This document shows, in pieces, positions 21,548 to 28,539 of a DNA stretch of 29,075 nt. The notes under the pieces are model-generated. The model searched no databases. It was not told where the DNA came from and saw nothing but the letters and a program-made list of their open reading frames with translations. Every line of letters starts with the position of its first letter. The stretch's first letter is position 1. The stretch spans positions 1-29,075 of the IMG/VR virus record IMGVR_UViG_3300037222_000026; one strand, written 5' to 3'. A program made the position numbers and the translations under genes. Origin of the DNA: a virus.

Positions 21548-22127
21548 ACCGTCGCCCTACCTATCGGTCGATGAGCTAAAGGAGATCGGCTTCAGCGTGG
21601 TCGGCCGAGGCAACAAGATCAGCCGCAACTGCTCGTTCTACGGCGTCAAGGGATTCATCGGCGACAACGTGCGCGTCGACGACTTTTGCATTATCAAGGG
21701 CCACGTCGAACTCCACGACTACTGCCACGTCGCGTCCTACGTCATGATCAGCGGCGCGCACGCCCAGGTCATCGTCGGCGCGTTCTGCGGGCTGGCCGCT
21801 CGGACCACGATATTCACGGGCAGCGACGACTACGGCGCCGACACGCTCGGATGCCCGGAGACGCCCGACATCTATTGCACGCGCATTAAGGGGCCGATCA
21901 CGTTCGGCGTTGGCGCGATGATCGGGGCGCACAGCGTGGTGCTGCCGAACGTCCACGTCGGCGACGGTGCTAGCGCCGGCTGTGGCTGCGTCATATCGAA
22001 CGACCTCCCGGCCGGCGGCATAATGCGGGCGGCTCCCAGCGTCGTCTACGCGCGCCGGCGAAATTGGCAGAAAATCAAGGAGCTGGCGCTGCGCGTCCTT
22101 GAAAACCACGATGGTGGATCATGTTGA
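21537..22127 (+). CDS. left-handed beta-helix acyltransferase
   Basis: A 196-residue hexapeptide-repeat transferase. Repeats run through about residues 28-160 (FIGDNVRVDDFCIIKG, YCHVASYVMISGAH, ITFGVGAMIGAHSVVLPNVHVGDGASAGCG). H132 in IGAHSVVLP is in the position of the catalytic His of acetyltransferases such as galactoside and WbbJ-type enzymes. Coupled to an amino-sugar-forming aminotransferase, it most likely N-acylates that amino sugar with acetyl-CoA. It overlaps genes on both sides (11 and 7 bases), giving a tight three-gene unit. Confidence 0.88.
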   Translation: MIREPSPYLSVDELKEIGFSVVGRGNKISRNCSFYGVKGFIGDNVRVDDFCIIKGHVELHDYCHVASYVMISGAHAQVIVGAFCGLAARTTIFTGSDDYGADTLGCPETPDIYCTRIKGPITFGVGAMIGAHSVVLPNVHVGDGASAGCGCVISNDLPAGGIMRAAPSVVYARRRNWQKIKELALRVLENHDGGSC

Positions 22128-22837
22128 AACTTCCTGACGTTACGCTTGTCGTCGTCGAGACCGTCGCGCACGACCTGGCGCGAATGGCGGTCGAGGACTG
22201 CCTTAAGGCAGCCGAGTTCGGCGACGTCCTCGTCTATTCGGACGACACGAAGGCGATAAACGTGCCCGGCGCACGTCATTTCACCGTCGAGGACTGGCCG
22301 ACCAAGGAGGGCTGCGGCGAGTTCTGCACGTTCGAGGCCGCCGCCGCTGTGGTCACGTCTCATGTTCTTTTCACGGAATGGGACGGCTGGATCGTTAGGC
22401 CCGATATGTGGAACGACGAGTTCCTGGCCTACGATTACGTCGGCGCGCCGTGGTGGTATACCGACGGGCTTAACGTCGGGAACGGCGGGTTCTCGCTGCG
22501 GTCGAAGCGCCTCGCCGACTTCCTCGCCGAACATAGGTATCGTTTCCCCGCCGTCACGGACGACCTGCTTTGTCGCCGCTACCGCCGCGCGATTGAAGCG
22601 GAAGGTGGGTTCAAGTGGGCACCCGACGAAGTCGCGCACAGATTCTCGTTCGAATGCTGCCCACCTCACGCTGCGTTCGGTTTCCACGCGATGCGCAACT
22701 GGGTCCACGTCCTCGACCGGCGGCGATTGATCGAGCGCGCGAAGGCGGCGGCGAAATATCCCTACGTCTGCGGCCCGTCGCACATGGGCCAGCTTTTGAA
22801 CGCCGTGCCGTGGCTGCGCCAGGAGATAGGCCTTTGA
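22121..22837 (+). CDS. DUF5672-like glycosyltransferase
   Basis: A 238-residue protein. It begins with PDVTLVVVETVAHDLARMAV and a DVLVYSDDTKAI strand-loop. Then come TEWDGWIVRPDMWNDEFL, YDYVGAPWWY and VGNGGFSLRSKRLADF, with FGFHAMRNW near residue 185. This is the signature of the DUF5672 family, predicted GT-A-type glycosyltransferases found in polysaccharide clusters and some phages. The usual metal-binding DxD is not obvious; EWD may serve. It is fully coupled to the acyltransferase gene and so probably uses or attaches the same sugar. Confidence 0.85.
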   Translation: MLKLPDVTLVVVETVAHDLARMAVEDCLKAAEFGDVLVYSDDTKAINVPGARHFTVEDWPTKEGCGEFCTFEAAAAVVTSHVLFTEWDGWIVRPDMWNDEFLAYDYVGAPWWYTDGLNVGNGGFSLRSKRLADFLAEHRYRFPAVTDDLLCRRYRRAIEAEGGFKWAPDEVAHRFSFECCPPHAAFGFHAMRNWVHVLDRRRLIERAKAAAKYPYVCGPSHMGQLLNAVPWLRQEIGL

Positions 22838-23046
22838 AGCTATGGATCGTCACTAAGGCCCCGATCGACCTCGGCGACGCCTACGCTATCGTCGGCGTCT
22901 TCACGCACCCGGTCCTGGCGAACAACGCGGTCGCGATGGGTGGGGCGGGAAACTACCTAATCGCACCGGTCACGCACGATACGGCCTACAAGGACGGCGA
23001 GCTGCTCGACGTGCGCATGATTTCAAAGATAGGCGTCAAGCGATGA
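22834..23046 (+). CDS. small hypothetical protein, TTG start
   Basis: A 70-residue alpha/beta protein (KLWIVTKAPIDLGDAYAIVG, then GNYLIAPVTHDTAY). The TTG at 22834 overlaps the stop of the previous gene (TTGA) and is preceded by AGGAGAT at good spacing, so it is preferred to anything longer. Not recognised. It links the sugar genes to the protease gene by a further ATGA overlap. Confidence 0.7.
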   Translation: MKLWIVTKAPIDLGDAYAIVGVFTHPVLANNAVAMGGAGNYLIAPVTHDTAYKDGELLDVRMISKIGVKR

Positions 23047-25316
23047 CGACGTTTTCGGCACCAGGATCGGCAACGTCGGGTCTCCAAGGCTACGATCTGG
23101 AAGGCGCGCGGCGTCGAAAGAGGCGTCGCCCCTTGTGGAGAAAGAAATCTGGGCGTAAAAGCGTCACACCCGCGTCCACCATTGGCGCCGTCCACGACCG
23201 CGCCGACCAGGAGCCACCGATGGACAAGCTCGTCGTTTTCGTTCCCATCTCCAAGATCGACGCGAAGAAGCAGATCATCTACGGCACGGCGGCCGACGAA
23301 ACGCCCGACAGGGCGGGCGAGATTTTCGACTACGACACGTCCAAACCATACTTCAAGACGTGGTCCGATTCAGCCGCGAAGGCGACGAACGGAAAGAGCG
23401 TCGGCAACGTGCGCGCGATGCACGGCGCGGTCGCGGCTGGCAAGCTCTCGGACATCGGCTTCGACGACGCGGCCAAGAAGATCCAGGTCGCCGCCCACAT
23501 CGTCGACGCGAACGAGTGGCAGAAGGTCGAGCAGGGCGTCTACACCGGGCTTTCCATCGCGGGCAAATACATCAAACGGTGGGACGACGGCGACCTGAAG
23601 CGGTACACGGCCGACCCGGTCGAAGTCTCGCTGGTCGACCTGCCATGCAACCCGGGCGCGACGTTCGAGGTCGTCAAGGCGGACGGCACGACCGAGATGC
23701 GCAAGTTCCACGTCGCGGCCGACGAGCCGGTTCCCGAGCCGACCAACGACGAAGTCGCCGCCGAAGCGAAAGTTCTGGCGAAGGCCGCCGGAGACGAGTC
23801 AAAGTGGATGGACCAGGTCGAGCCGGCGCGCGAAGCCCTTAAGGCAGCGAAGAAGAAGCCGAAGGCGGACGCGAAACCCGGCGACAAGAAGCCGGACGCG
23901 AAGGCGAAAGACGGCGAAGACGACGGCGACGGTGACGAGCCCGCCAAGGGCGCCGACGGTGACTGGGAGCAGGTGTGGCAGAGCCCGCGGCTCGCCGGTC
24001 AGACCTTCAAAAAGAAGGCCGCGCTGATCGCCGCGCTGACGGAACTCGACGCCAACGAGGCCGCAAAAGCCGGTGCGGCCCCGGCACTCGACGCGCTGAA
24101 GGGCCTGACCGACGCGCTCGACGCGAAGGACGGCGGACAGACGCGTCTTCCGCTCGGCGACATCGTCGTTGGCGGGAAATACGACGAAGCGATCTCGAAG
24201 GCCTGCGCGCTCAACGCCGTCGTCAAGCTGGCGGACAATTGCAGCCCCGAAATGATCGCGGACCTCAACAAGACCGTGGTCGTCGTTGCCAAGGACGGCG
24301 CGATCGACTTCTCCGCCGTCAAGGCGGCGCTCGCGCCGATCATCCTGGCGACCGTCGAAAAGAAGGAGTTCTCGGCCGACGAACGAAAGAAGCTCGCGGG
24401 CGAAGGCAAGGCGATGAAGGACGGCTCCTACCCCATCGCCAGCAAGGCCGACTTGAAGAACGCGGTGCAGGCCTACGGCCGCGCCAAGAACAAGGCGGCG
24501 GCGAAGCGTCACATCATCCGGCGCGCGAAGGCGCTCGGCGCGACGTCGATGCTGCCCGAAGACTGGAACATCAAGTCTGTCCAGCCGGTCGACATGACGA
24601 AGTTCGCCACCGACGAGCTCAAGACCGACCTGAAGAAGGCGGCGACGCTCTACGGCGTGGCGTGCCTGGTTCAGCTTCTCGCGCAGATCGACAGCGCCGA
24701 GGAAGGACTCGAGTCGCCCGACTACGGCTACGGCACGATGGTGCCGAAGGACCTGTGCACGCGGTTCGGCGCGCTGCTTGTCGAGTTCGGCGACATCGTC
24801 GCGGAGGTTCTCGACGAGTGCTTGCAGGCGATCCGTGAAGAGGAAAGCGAAGAGGCCGGCGACATGGTTGCGCGCTGCGACGCGGCAGCCGAGCTGTCGA
24901 AGATCGTGACCGACTACCCGCTGGTCAAGGTCGGCGCGCGCCACTCAAAGCTCGACCAGACGCGGCTCAACGACGCGCACGACCTGCTGGTCGACGCCGG
25001 CGCCCAGTGCGACGCCGTCGGCGACGACGAAGGGGCCGAGAAGGGGACGGCGGCCGATCTGCGCAAGCAGCTCTCCGCCCGCGACAGGGCCTTCGCCAAG
25101 ACGATGGACGGCGTCGTCGACACGATCAAGGACATCGCCGACCGCGTGAAGCGGATTGAAGCGCAGCCGCTTCCCGAAGGGACGACGCACTACCGCACCG
25201 TCGAAAAGGGCGGCGACGTCGACGTTGCTGAAACTGGCGACAAGGCGATGCCGGCCCACCTGCGGACGATCGAAGTCGCGTCCGACATGGCGCGGCTGGC
25301 GGCAACGCGCCGCTGA
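23043..25316 (+). CDS. prohead protease with scaffold-like C-terminal region
   Basis: A 757-residue frame. The head-maturation protease domain covers about residues 60-230: VVFVPISKIDAKKQIIYGTA, VRAMHGAVAAGKLSDI (with the likely catalytic His), GVYTGLSIAGKYI and VEVSLVDLPCNPGATFEVV, as in XkdF-type phage proteases. A Lys/Asp/Ala-rich linker follows. Then comes a DUF6582-like segment near 455-510 (MKDGSYPIASKADLKNAVQA, KRHIIRRAKALG) and a long helical tail that could be scaffold. Two starts compete: 23043 (ATGA overlap) and 23220 (ATG with AGGAG before it). The extra 59 residues are Arg-rich and include TSGLQGYDLE, a motif also found in the capsid protein. Confidence 0.85.
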   Translation: MTTFSAPGSATSGLQGYDLEGARRRKRRRPLWRKKSGRKSVTPASTIGAVHDRADQEPPMDKLVVFVPISKIDAKKQIIYGTAADETPDRAGEIFDYDTSKPYFKTWSDSAAKATNGKSVGNVRAMHGAVAAGKLSDIGFDDAAKKIQVAAHIVDANEWQKVEQGVYTGLSIAGKYIKRWDDGDLKRYTADPVEVSLVDLPCNPGATFEVVKADGTTEMRKFHVAADEPVPEPTNDEVAAEAKVLAKAAGDESKWMDQVEPAREALKAAKKKPKADAKPGDKKPDAKAKDGEDDGDGDEPAKGADGDWEQVWQSPRLAGQTFKKKAALIAALTELDANEAAKAGAAPALDALKGLTDALDAKDGGQTRLPLGDIVVGGKYDEAISKACALNAVVKLADNCSPEMIADLNKTVVVVAKDGAIDFSAVKAALAPIILATVEKKEFSADERKKLAGEGKAMKDGSYPIASKADLKNAVQAYGRAKNKAAAKRHIIRRAKALGATSMLPEDWNIKSVQPVDMTKFATDELKTDLKKAATLYGVACLVQLLAQIDSAEEGLESPDYGYGTMVPKDLCTRFGALLVEFGDIVAEVLDECLQAIREEESEEAGDMVARCDAAAELSKIVTDYPLVKVGARHSKLDQTRLNDAHDLLVDAGAQCDAVGDDEGAEKGTAADLRKQLSARDRAFAKTMDGVVDTIKDIADRVKRIEAQPLPEGTTHYRTVEKGGDVDVAETGDKAMPAHLRTIEVASDMARLAATRR

Positions 25317-25357
25317 CGTCACTGCTGGCCGGGGACGGCCAAGGGTAGTGACGTCGG
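25313..25357 (+). repeat. long hairpin 1 with GGGGAC loop
   Basis: GACGTCACT (25315-25323) pairs perfectly with AGTGACGTC (25347-25355), extended outward by one U-G and one C-G pair to 25313/25357. Inside, TGGCC (25326-25330) pairs with GGCCA (25337-25341) around loop GGGGAC (25331-25336). The outer arm overlaps the protease stop codon. Confidence 0.8.
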
Positions 25358-25383
25358 GAAAGGAACGTGGTAAGGCGTGATCT

Positions 25384-25399
25384 CCGTCGGGGACGGCGG
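25384..25399 (+). repeat. hairpin 2 with GGGGAC loop
   Basis: CCGTC (25384-25388) pairs with GGCGG (25395-25399), including one U-G pair, around loop GGGGAC (25389-25394). GGTA (25369-25372) and TACC (25402-25405) could add a short outer stem. Confidence 0.65.
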
Positions 25400-25422
25400 G
25401 CTACCCTGAAAGCATGAACGGC

Positions 25423-25436
25423 CACCGGGGACGGTG
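25423..25436 (+). repeat. hairpin 3 with GGGGAC loop
   Basis: CACC (25423-25426) pairs with GGTG (25433-25436) around loop GGGGAC (25427-25432). One C-C mismatch separates it from a further G-C pair (25421/25438). Confidence 0.6.
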
Positions 25437-25447
25437 CCGATAGCAAG

Positions 25448-25469
25448 GCGCGGAGGATTCCTTCCGCGC
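25448..25469 (+). repeat. hairpin 4 before capsid gene
   Basis: GCGCGGA (25448-25454) and TCCGCGC (25463-25469) form a perfect 7-bp stem around an 8-base loop that contains a GATTC (GANTC) site. It lacks the GGGGAC loop of the other three. Confidence 0.65.
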
Positions 25470-25497
25470 GCGCAATCGACGCAACCCGGAGAGTGCC

Positions 25498-27099
25498 ATG
25501 ACCGCACGCCAGCCTGAATTTCATCCGCGACTCCAGCCGATGCTGGCGAAGTCGTTCAACCCGAGCACGCCCGAAGCCTACACCGCCGCGCTCGCCGCGA
25601 TGGGGAGCTTCCTCGGCGAAGTCGGGAAAGCCCAATCGCACAAGGATTTCGTGCCGGAAGGCCTGCCCGCGTGGCTCGCCAAGTCCAGCACGTTCGGCCA
25701 GTCCGGCTCGCCCACGTCGGGCCTGACGTACTACGACCTCGAGCTGGGCGCGAAGTTCCTCTACCCGGTCCTGACGCCGCTCCGTAACGAGATTCCGCGC
25801 GTCAGCGGCAAGGGCGGCATCCAGGCCGCGTGGCGCGCCGTCATCGGCATCAACACGTCCGGGATGCGGATCGGCGTCTCCGGCGGGCACCGCGGCGGCG
25901 TCCAGGCGGTCACCACCGCCGACTACACGGCGGCCTACAAGGGCATCGGCCTGGAGACCTCGGTCGACTTCGAGGCGCAGTACGCCGGCATGGGCTTCGA
26001 CGACGTCAAGGCGATCGGCGCCAAGGTCGGCCTCGAAGCCACGATGATCGGCGAAGAACTGCTCATCCTCGGCGGCAACACGTCCATCCAGCTCGGCCAG
26101 GGCGTCACCCCGACCGTGACCGGCTCGACGCTTGGCGGCACGCTCGGAACGCTGACGCTGTCCGTCATCGTCGTCCCGCTCTCGCTCGACGCCATGGTCA
26201 ACGGCTCGGTCGCCGGCGGCGTCCAGGGCTCGATCACCCGGACCAACGCCGACGGGTCGTCCGACACGTTCGGCGGCGGGGCCGGCAAGCAATCGGCGGC
26301 GGGGACCGCTTCGCTCACCGGCAATACGGCTTCGGCCACGGCCACGACCACCGCCGTTAACGGCGCGGTCGGCTACGCCTGGTTCTGGGGCCTCGGCGGT
26401 GCCGAGCTGCTCGGAGCGATCACCACGATCAACAGCGTCGCGATTTTGGCCACCGCGACCGGGACGCAGACGGCGGCTTCCCTCGGGACGGCCGACAACT
26501 CGACGAACGCGCTGATCTTCGACGGCCTGCTCACCCAGGCGTTCAAGTCCGGGTCGAACGCCTACGTCGTGTCGCTCGCGACCGGCGTCGCCGGAACGGG
26601 CACGCCTCTGACCGGGGACGGTTACGGCGGCATCGTCGAGATCGACGCGATGCTGAAGAACCGGTGGGACCTCTACCGGCTCTCGCCCGACACGATGTGG
26701 GTCTCCTCGCAGGAAGCGAACAACCTGTCGAAGAAGATCCTCGCGGGTCAGGCCAACGCGGCGCAGCGGTTCGTCTTCGAATCGGTGCAGGCGGCGGTCG
26801 GCGGCGGCGTCATGGTCCGCACCTACCTGAACAAGTTCTCGATGGCCGGACCGAAGGACATCGAGATCAGGATCCACCCGAACATGCCTGCGGGGACGAT
26901 CCTGTTCACGTCGAAGACGCTGCCCTACCCGATCTCGAACGTCGGCAACGTGCTTCAGATCCGCACGCGGCAGGACTACTACCAGATCGAATGGCCGCTG
27001 GTCACCCGCAGCTACCAGTCGGGCGTCTACGCCGACGAAGTGCTGCAGAACTACTTCCCGCCGTCGATGGCGGTGATCACAAACATCGGCAACGGCTGA
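25498..27099 (+). CDS. major capsid protein
   Basis: A 533-residue HK97-type capsid protein. The N-terminal part (1-75) is helical and may be removed on maturation. The shell domain begins near SGLTYYDLELGAKFLYPVLTPLRNEIPRV (76-104), followed by KGIGLETSVDFEAQYAGMGF and EATMIGEELLILGGN. It resumes with IVEIDAMLKNRWDLY, MWVSSQEANNLSKKIL and a C-terminal YPISNVGNVLQIRTRQDYYQIEWPL. Between about 200 and 355 lies a Gly/Ala/Ser/Thr-rich, beta-forming insertion (GTASLTGNTASATATTTAV), probably a surface domain, which could be decorated by the sugar genes nearby (inference). Start at 25498 has GGAGAG before it. Confidence 0.9.
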   Translation: MTARQPEFHPRLQPMLAKSFNPSTPEAYTAALAAMGSFLGEVGKAQSHKDFVPEGLPAWLAKSSTFGQSGSPTSGLTYYDLELGAKFLYPVLTPLRNEIPRVSGKGGIQAAWRAVIGINTSGMRIGVSGGHRGGVQAVTTADYTAAYKGIGLETSVDFEAQYAGMGFDDVKAIGAKVGLEATMIGEELLILGGNTSIQLGQGVTPTVTGSTLGGTLGTLTLSVIVVPLSLDAMVNGSVAGGVQGSITRTNADGSSDTFGGGAGKQSAAGTASLTGNTASATATTTAVNGAVGYAWFWGLGGAELLGAITTINSVAILATATGTQTAASLGTADNSTNALIFDGLLTQAFKSGSNAYVVSLATGVAGTGTPLTGDGYGGIVEIDAMLKNRWDLYRLSPDTMWVSSQEANNLSKKILAGQANAAQRFVFESVQAAVGGGVMVRTYLNKFSMAGPKDIEIRIHPNMPAGTILFTSKTLPYPISNVGNVLQIRTRQDYYQIEWPLVTRSYQSGVYADEVLQNYFPPSMAVITNIGNG

Positions 27100-27113
27100 T
27101 AATCCGCCGCCGA

Positions 27114-27129
27114 CGTTTCACGTGAAACA
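27114..27129. promoter_or_regulatory. parS-like ParB-binding palindrome
   Basis: CGTTTCACGTGAAACA matches the widely conserved chromosomal parS consensus TGTTTCACGTGAAACA at 15 of 16 bases. The inner 14 bases are a perfect palindrome. It lies in the gap after the capsid gene. A ParB gene is at 6222-7748, but the canonical site is also what the host chromosomal ParB would bind. Confidence 0.85.
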
Positions 27130-27130
27130 C

Positions 27131-27154
27131 GCGCGCCGCCCTGAGGCGGCGCGC
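27131..27154 (+). terminator. strong GC hairpin after capsid gene
   Basis: GCGCGCCGCC (27131-27140) and GGCGGCGCGC (27145-27154) form a perfect 10-bp stem with loop CTGA. Only a weak pyrimidine run (TCTACC) follows, so it may be a partial terminator or an RNA-stabilising 3' end for the abundant capsid message. Confidence 0.6.
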
Positions 27155-27186
27155 TCTACCGGAAGACACCGAAGCAGGAGCCCGCC

Positions 27187-27684
27187 ATGATCCGCCTCAA
27201 AGCGCCCGCCGGAGCATCATCGTTCAGCCACGACGGCCACGAGGCCCCAATCCCTGCTGACGGAATAGTGGAAGTGCCGGAGCACGTCGGTGCCGTCCTG
27301 CTTTCCCACGGTTTCACGCCGCACGATGCCAAAGCCGAACGGCTCGGCGAAGGCGGCGACGCGCTCGCGCGCGAAGCGATCGACAACCTCGACGGGCGCG
27401 TGCGCAAGCTCGAAGGCGGTCTCGCTGAGTTCGACAAGGAGGGACGCCTGGTCGGCGGCCTGGCCGAAAAGGTCGACGCGCTCGACCGCAAGGGACTCTT
27501 CCGCGCGCTCAAGATGATGGGCGTGGCCGCGTCGGCCACGCTCAAGACCGAGGAACTCGAAGCGACTTACGAAGCCGAAGCGAAGAAGCGCGACGACGCG
27601 GCGGTGGCTGCCGCGCAACCGGCCGCCGAACCTGCCGCGCCCGCAGCGGCCGCCGAAGCCGGTCAGAAGCCTGCGGAGGGCTGA
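27187..27684 (+). CDS. hypothetical head-region protein with APAG domain
   Basis: A 165-residue protein. Residues 2-46 (RLKAPAGASSF, IPADGIVEVPEHVGAVLLSHGF) repeat the small domain seen at the start of the 14915 protein. The middle is a coiled coil (EAIDNLDGRVRKLEGGLAEF, GLAEKVDALDRKGLFRAL) and the tail is Ala/Pro/Glu-rich low complexity. It sits between capsid and head-tail adaptor; a minor head or assembly protein is likely. AGCAGGAG precedes the ATG. Confidence 0.75.
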   Translation: MIRLKAPAGASSFSHDGHEAPIPADGIVEVPEHVGAVLLSHGFTPHDAKAERLGEGGDALAREAIDNLDGRVRKLEGGLAEFDKEGRLVGGLAEKVDALDRKGLFRALKMMGVAASATLKTEELEATYEAEAKKRDDAAVAAAQPAAEPAAPAAAAEAGQKPAEG

Positions 27685-27688
27685 ATGA

Positions 27689-28525
27689 ATGGCCGCGGCA
27701 GACCTCACGACGCTCGCGGCCGTCAACGCGTGGCTCGGTCTCACCGGGACCAACAATGACGCCGTCGTCAAGCCGCTGATTTCGGCGGCTTCCCGGTTCG
27801 TCCTTAACTACCTGAGCCGCCCGTCCGTCCTGCCGACGTCGTTCACCGACCGGCTCGACGGCTACGGCTGGCAGCAGCAGCAGTTCACGCTCCGCAACTG
27901 GCCGGTCCTTTCGATCTCGTCGCTGCTGCTCGGCAGCGTGGCCGTCCTTCCTTCCACGCCGGCGGTCTCGGGCAGCCCGCCGTCGAACGGCTACCTGATC
28001 GAGCCGTGGGACGGGCAGCCGCCCGGGCGGCCCCAGAACGTCGACCTCTACGGCTACTGCGTACCGAAGGGCCGCCAGGTCGTCAGCGTGACCTACACGG
28101 CGGGCTATCAGGTCACGGCGGAACCGCAGACCGTCCCGGCGTCCGGAACGCTCACGCTGTCCGCTGGCGCGCCCTACGGCCCCTTCGCGGCCGACGGCGG
28201 GGTGACGCTGGCAGACGGGACGGCGCTGACGAAGGTCCCGGGGACGCCTGCTGCATCGCAGTATTCCGTGGACGGCACCGGAACCTACACGTTCAACGCC
28301 GCGCAGGCGTCGGCGGCCGTCCTGCTGACCTACGGCTACGTGCCGTTCGACCTCGACCAGGCGACGAAGGAACTGGTCGGCGAACGGTTCAAATACAAGG
28401 ACCGGATCGGGGAAATGTCGAAGTCGCTCGGCGGCCAAGAAACTATTTCGTATTCGATCAAGGACATGCCCGACGCGATGAAGCTGATCCTGCAGAACTA
28501 CAAGAACGTGGTGCCGTTCCAATGA
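27689..28525 (+). CDS. head-tail adaptor (HK97 gp6-like) with insertion
   Basis: A 278-residue protein. The N-terminal helical part (TTLAAVNAWLGLTGTNNDAVV, SAASRFVLNYLSRP) and the C-terminal block (LDQATKELVGERFKYKDRIG, ISYSIKDMPDAMKLILQNYK) are typical of HK97 gp6/SPP1 gp15-type adaptors that bind the portal. The family is usually near 100-180 residues. About 120 residues of beta-rich, Gly/Pro/Thr-rich sequence (roughly 95-215) sit between the two parts, with FTDRLDGYG and VVSVTYTAGY at its borders, as in longer family members. GGAGG precedes the ATG at 27689. Confidence 0.82.
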   Translation: MAAADLTTLAAVNAWLGLTGTNNDAVVKPLISAASRFVLNYLSRPSVLPTSFTDRLDGYGWQQQQFTLRNWPVLSISSLLLGSVAVLPSTPAVSGSPPSNGYLIEPWDGQPPGRPQNVDLYGYCVPKGRQVVSVTYTAGYQVTAEPQTVPASGTLTLSAGAPYGPFAADGGVTLADGTALTKVPGTPAASQYSVDGTGTYTFNAAQASAAVLLTYGYVPFDLDQATKELVGERFKYKDRIGEMSKSLGGQETISYSIKDMPDAMKLILQNYKNVVPFQ

Positions 28526-28539
28526 GCCGTCCATGCTGA
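28522..28539 (+). other. five-codon mini-ORF coupling two head genes
   Basis: ATG 28522 overlaps the adaptor stop (ATGA) and reads Met-Ser-Arg-Pro-Cys before TGA 28537-28539. The ATG of the next gene (28533) lies inside it in another frame. It probably delivers ribosomes from the adaptor gene to the next start rather than making a functional peptide. Confidence 0.4.

Larger units (their letters stand above)
25313..25497 (+). ncRNA. structured leader of capsid gene with repeated GGGGAC-loop hairpins
   Basis: The 181-base gap between protease and capsid genes contains no plausible gene. It folds into at least four hairpins, listed separately. Three share the same six-base loop, GGGGAC, closed by stems of different sequence, which argues for a conserved RNA shape rather than a copied DNA repeat. 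No U-tract follows any of them, so they are not ordinary terminators. The capsid ribosome site (GGAGAG) follows the last hairpin. A binding site for a phage protein, or a stability or processing element giving high capsid expression, is inferred. Confidence 0.65.

Noticed and set aside
26609-26624. another GGGGAC flanked by partly complementary bases inside the capsid gene
   Set aside because: Explained by a Thr-Gly-Asp-Gly codon run in a coding region and isolated from the leader cluster.
25126-26877. 583-residue minus-strand open frame opposite the capsid gene
   Set aside because: Shadow frame, very rich in Arg, Val, Asp and Gly, against a clear capsid protein and the structured leader.
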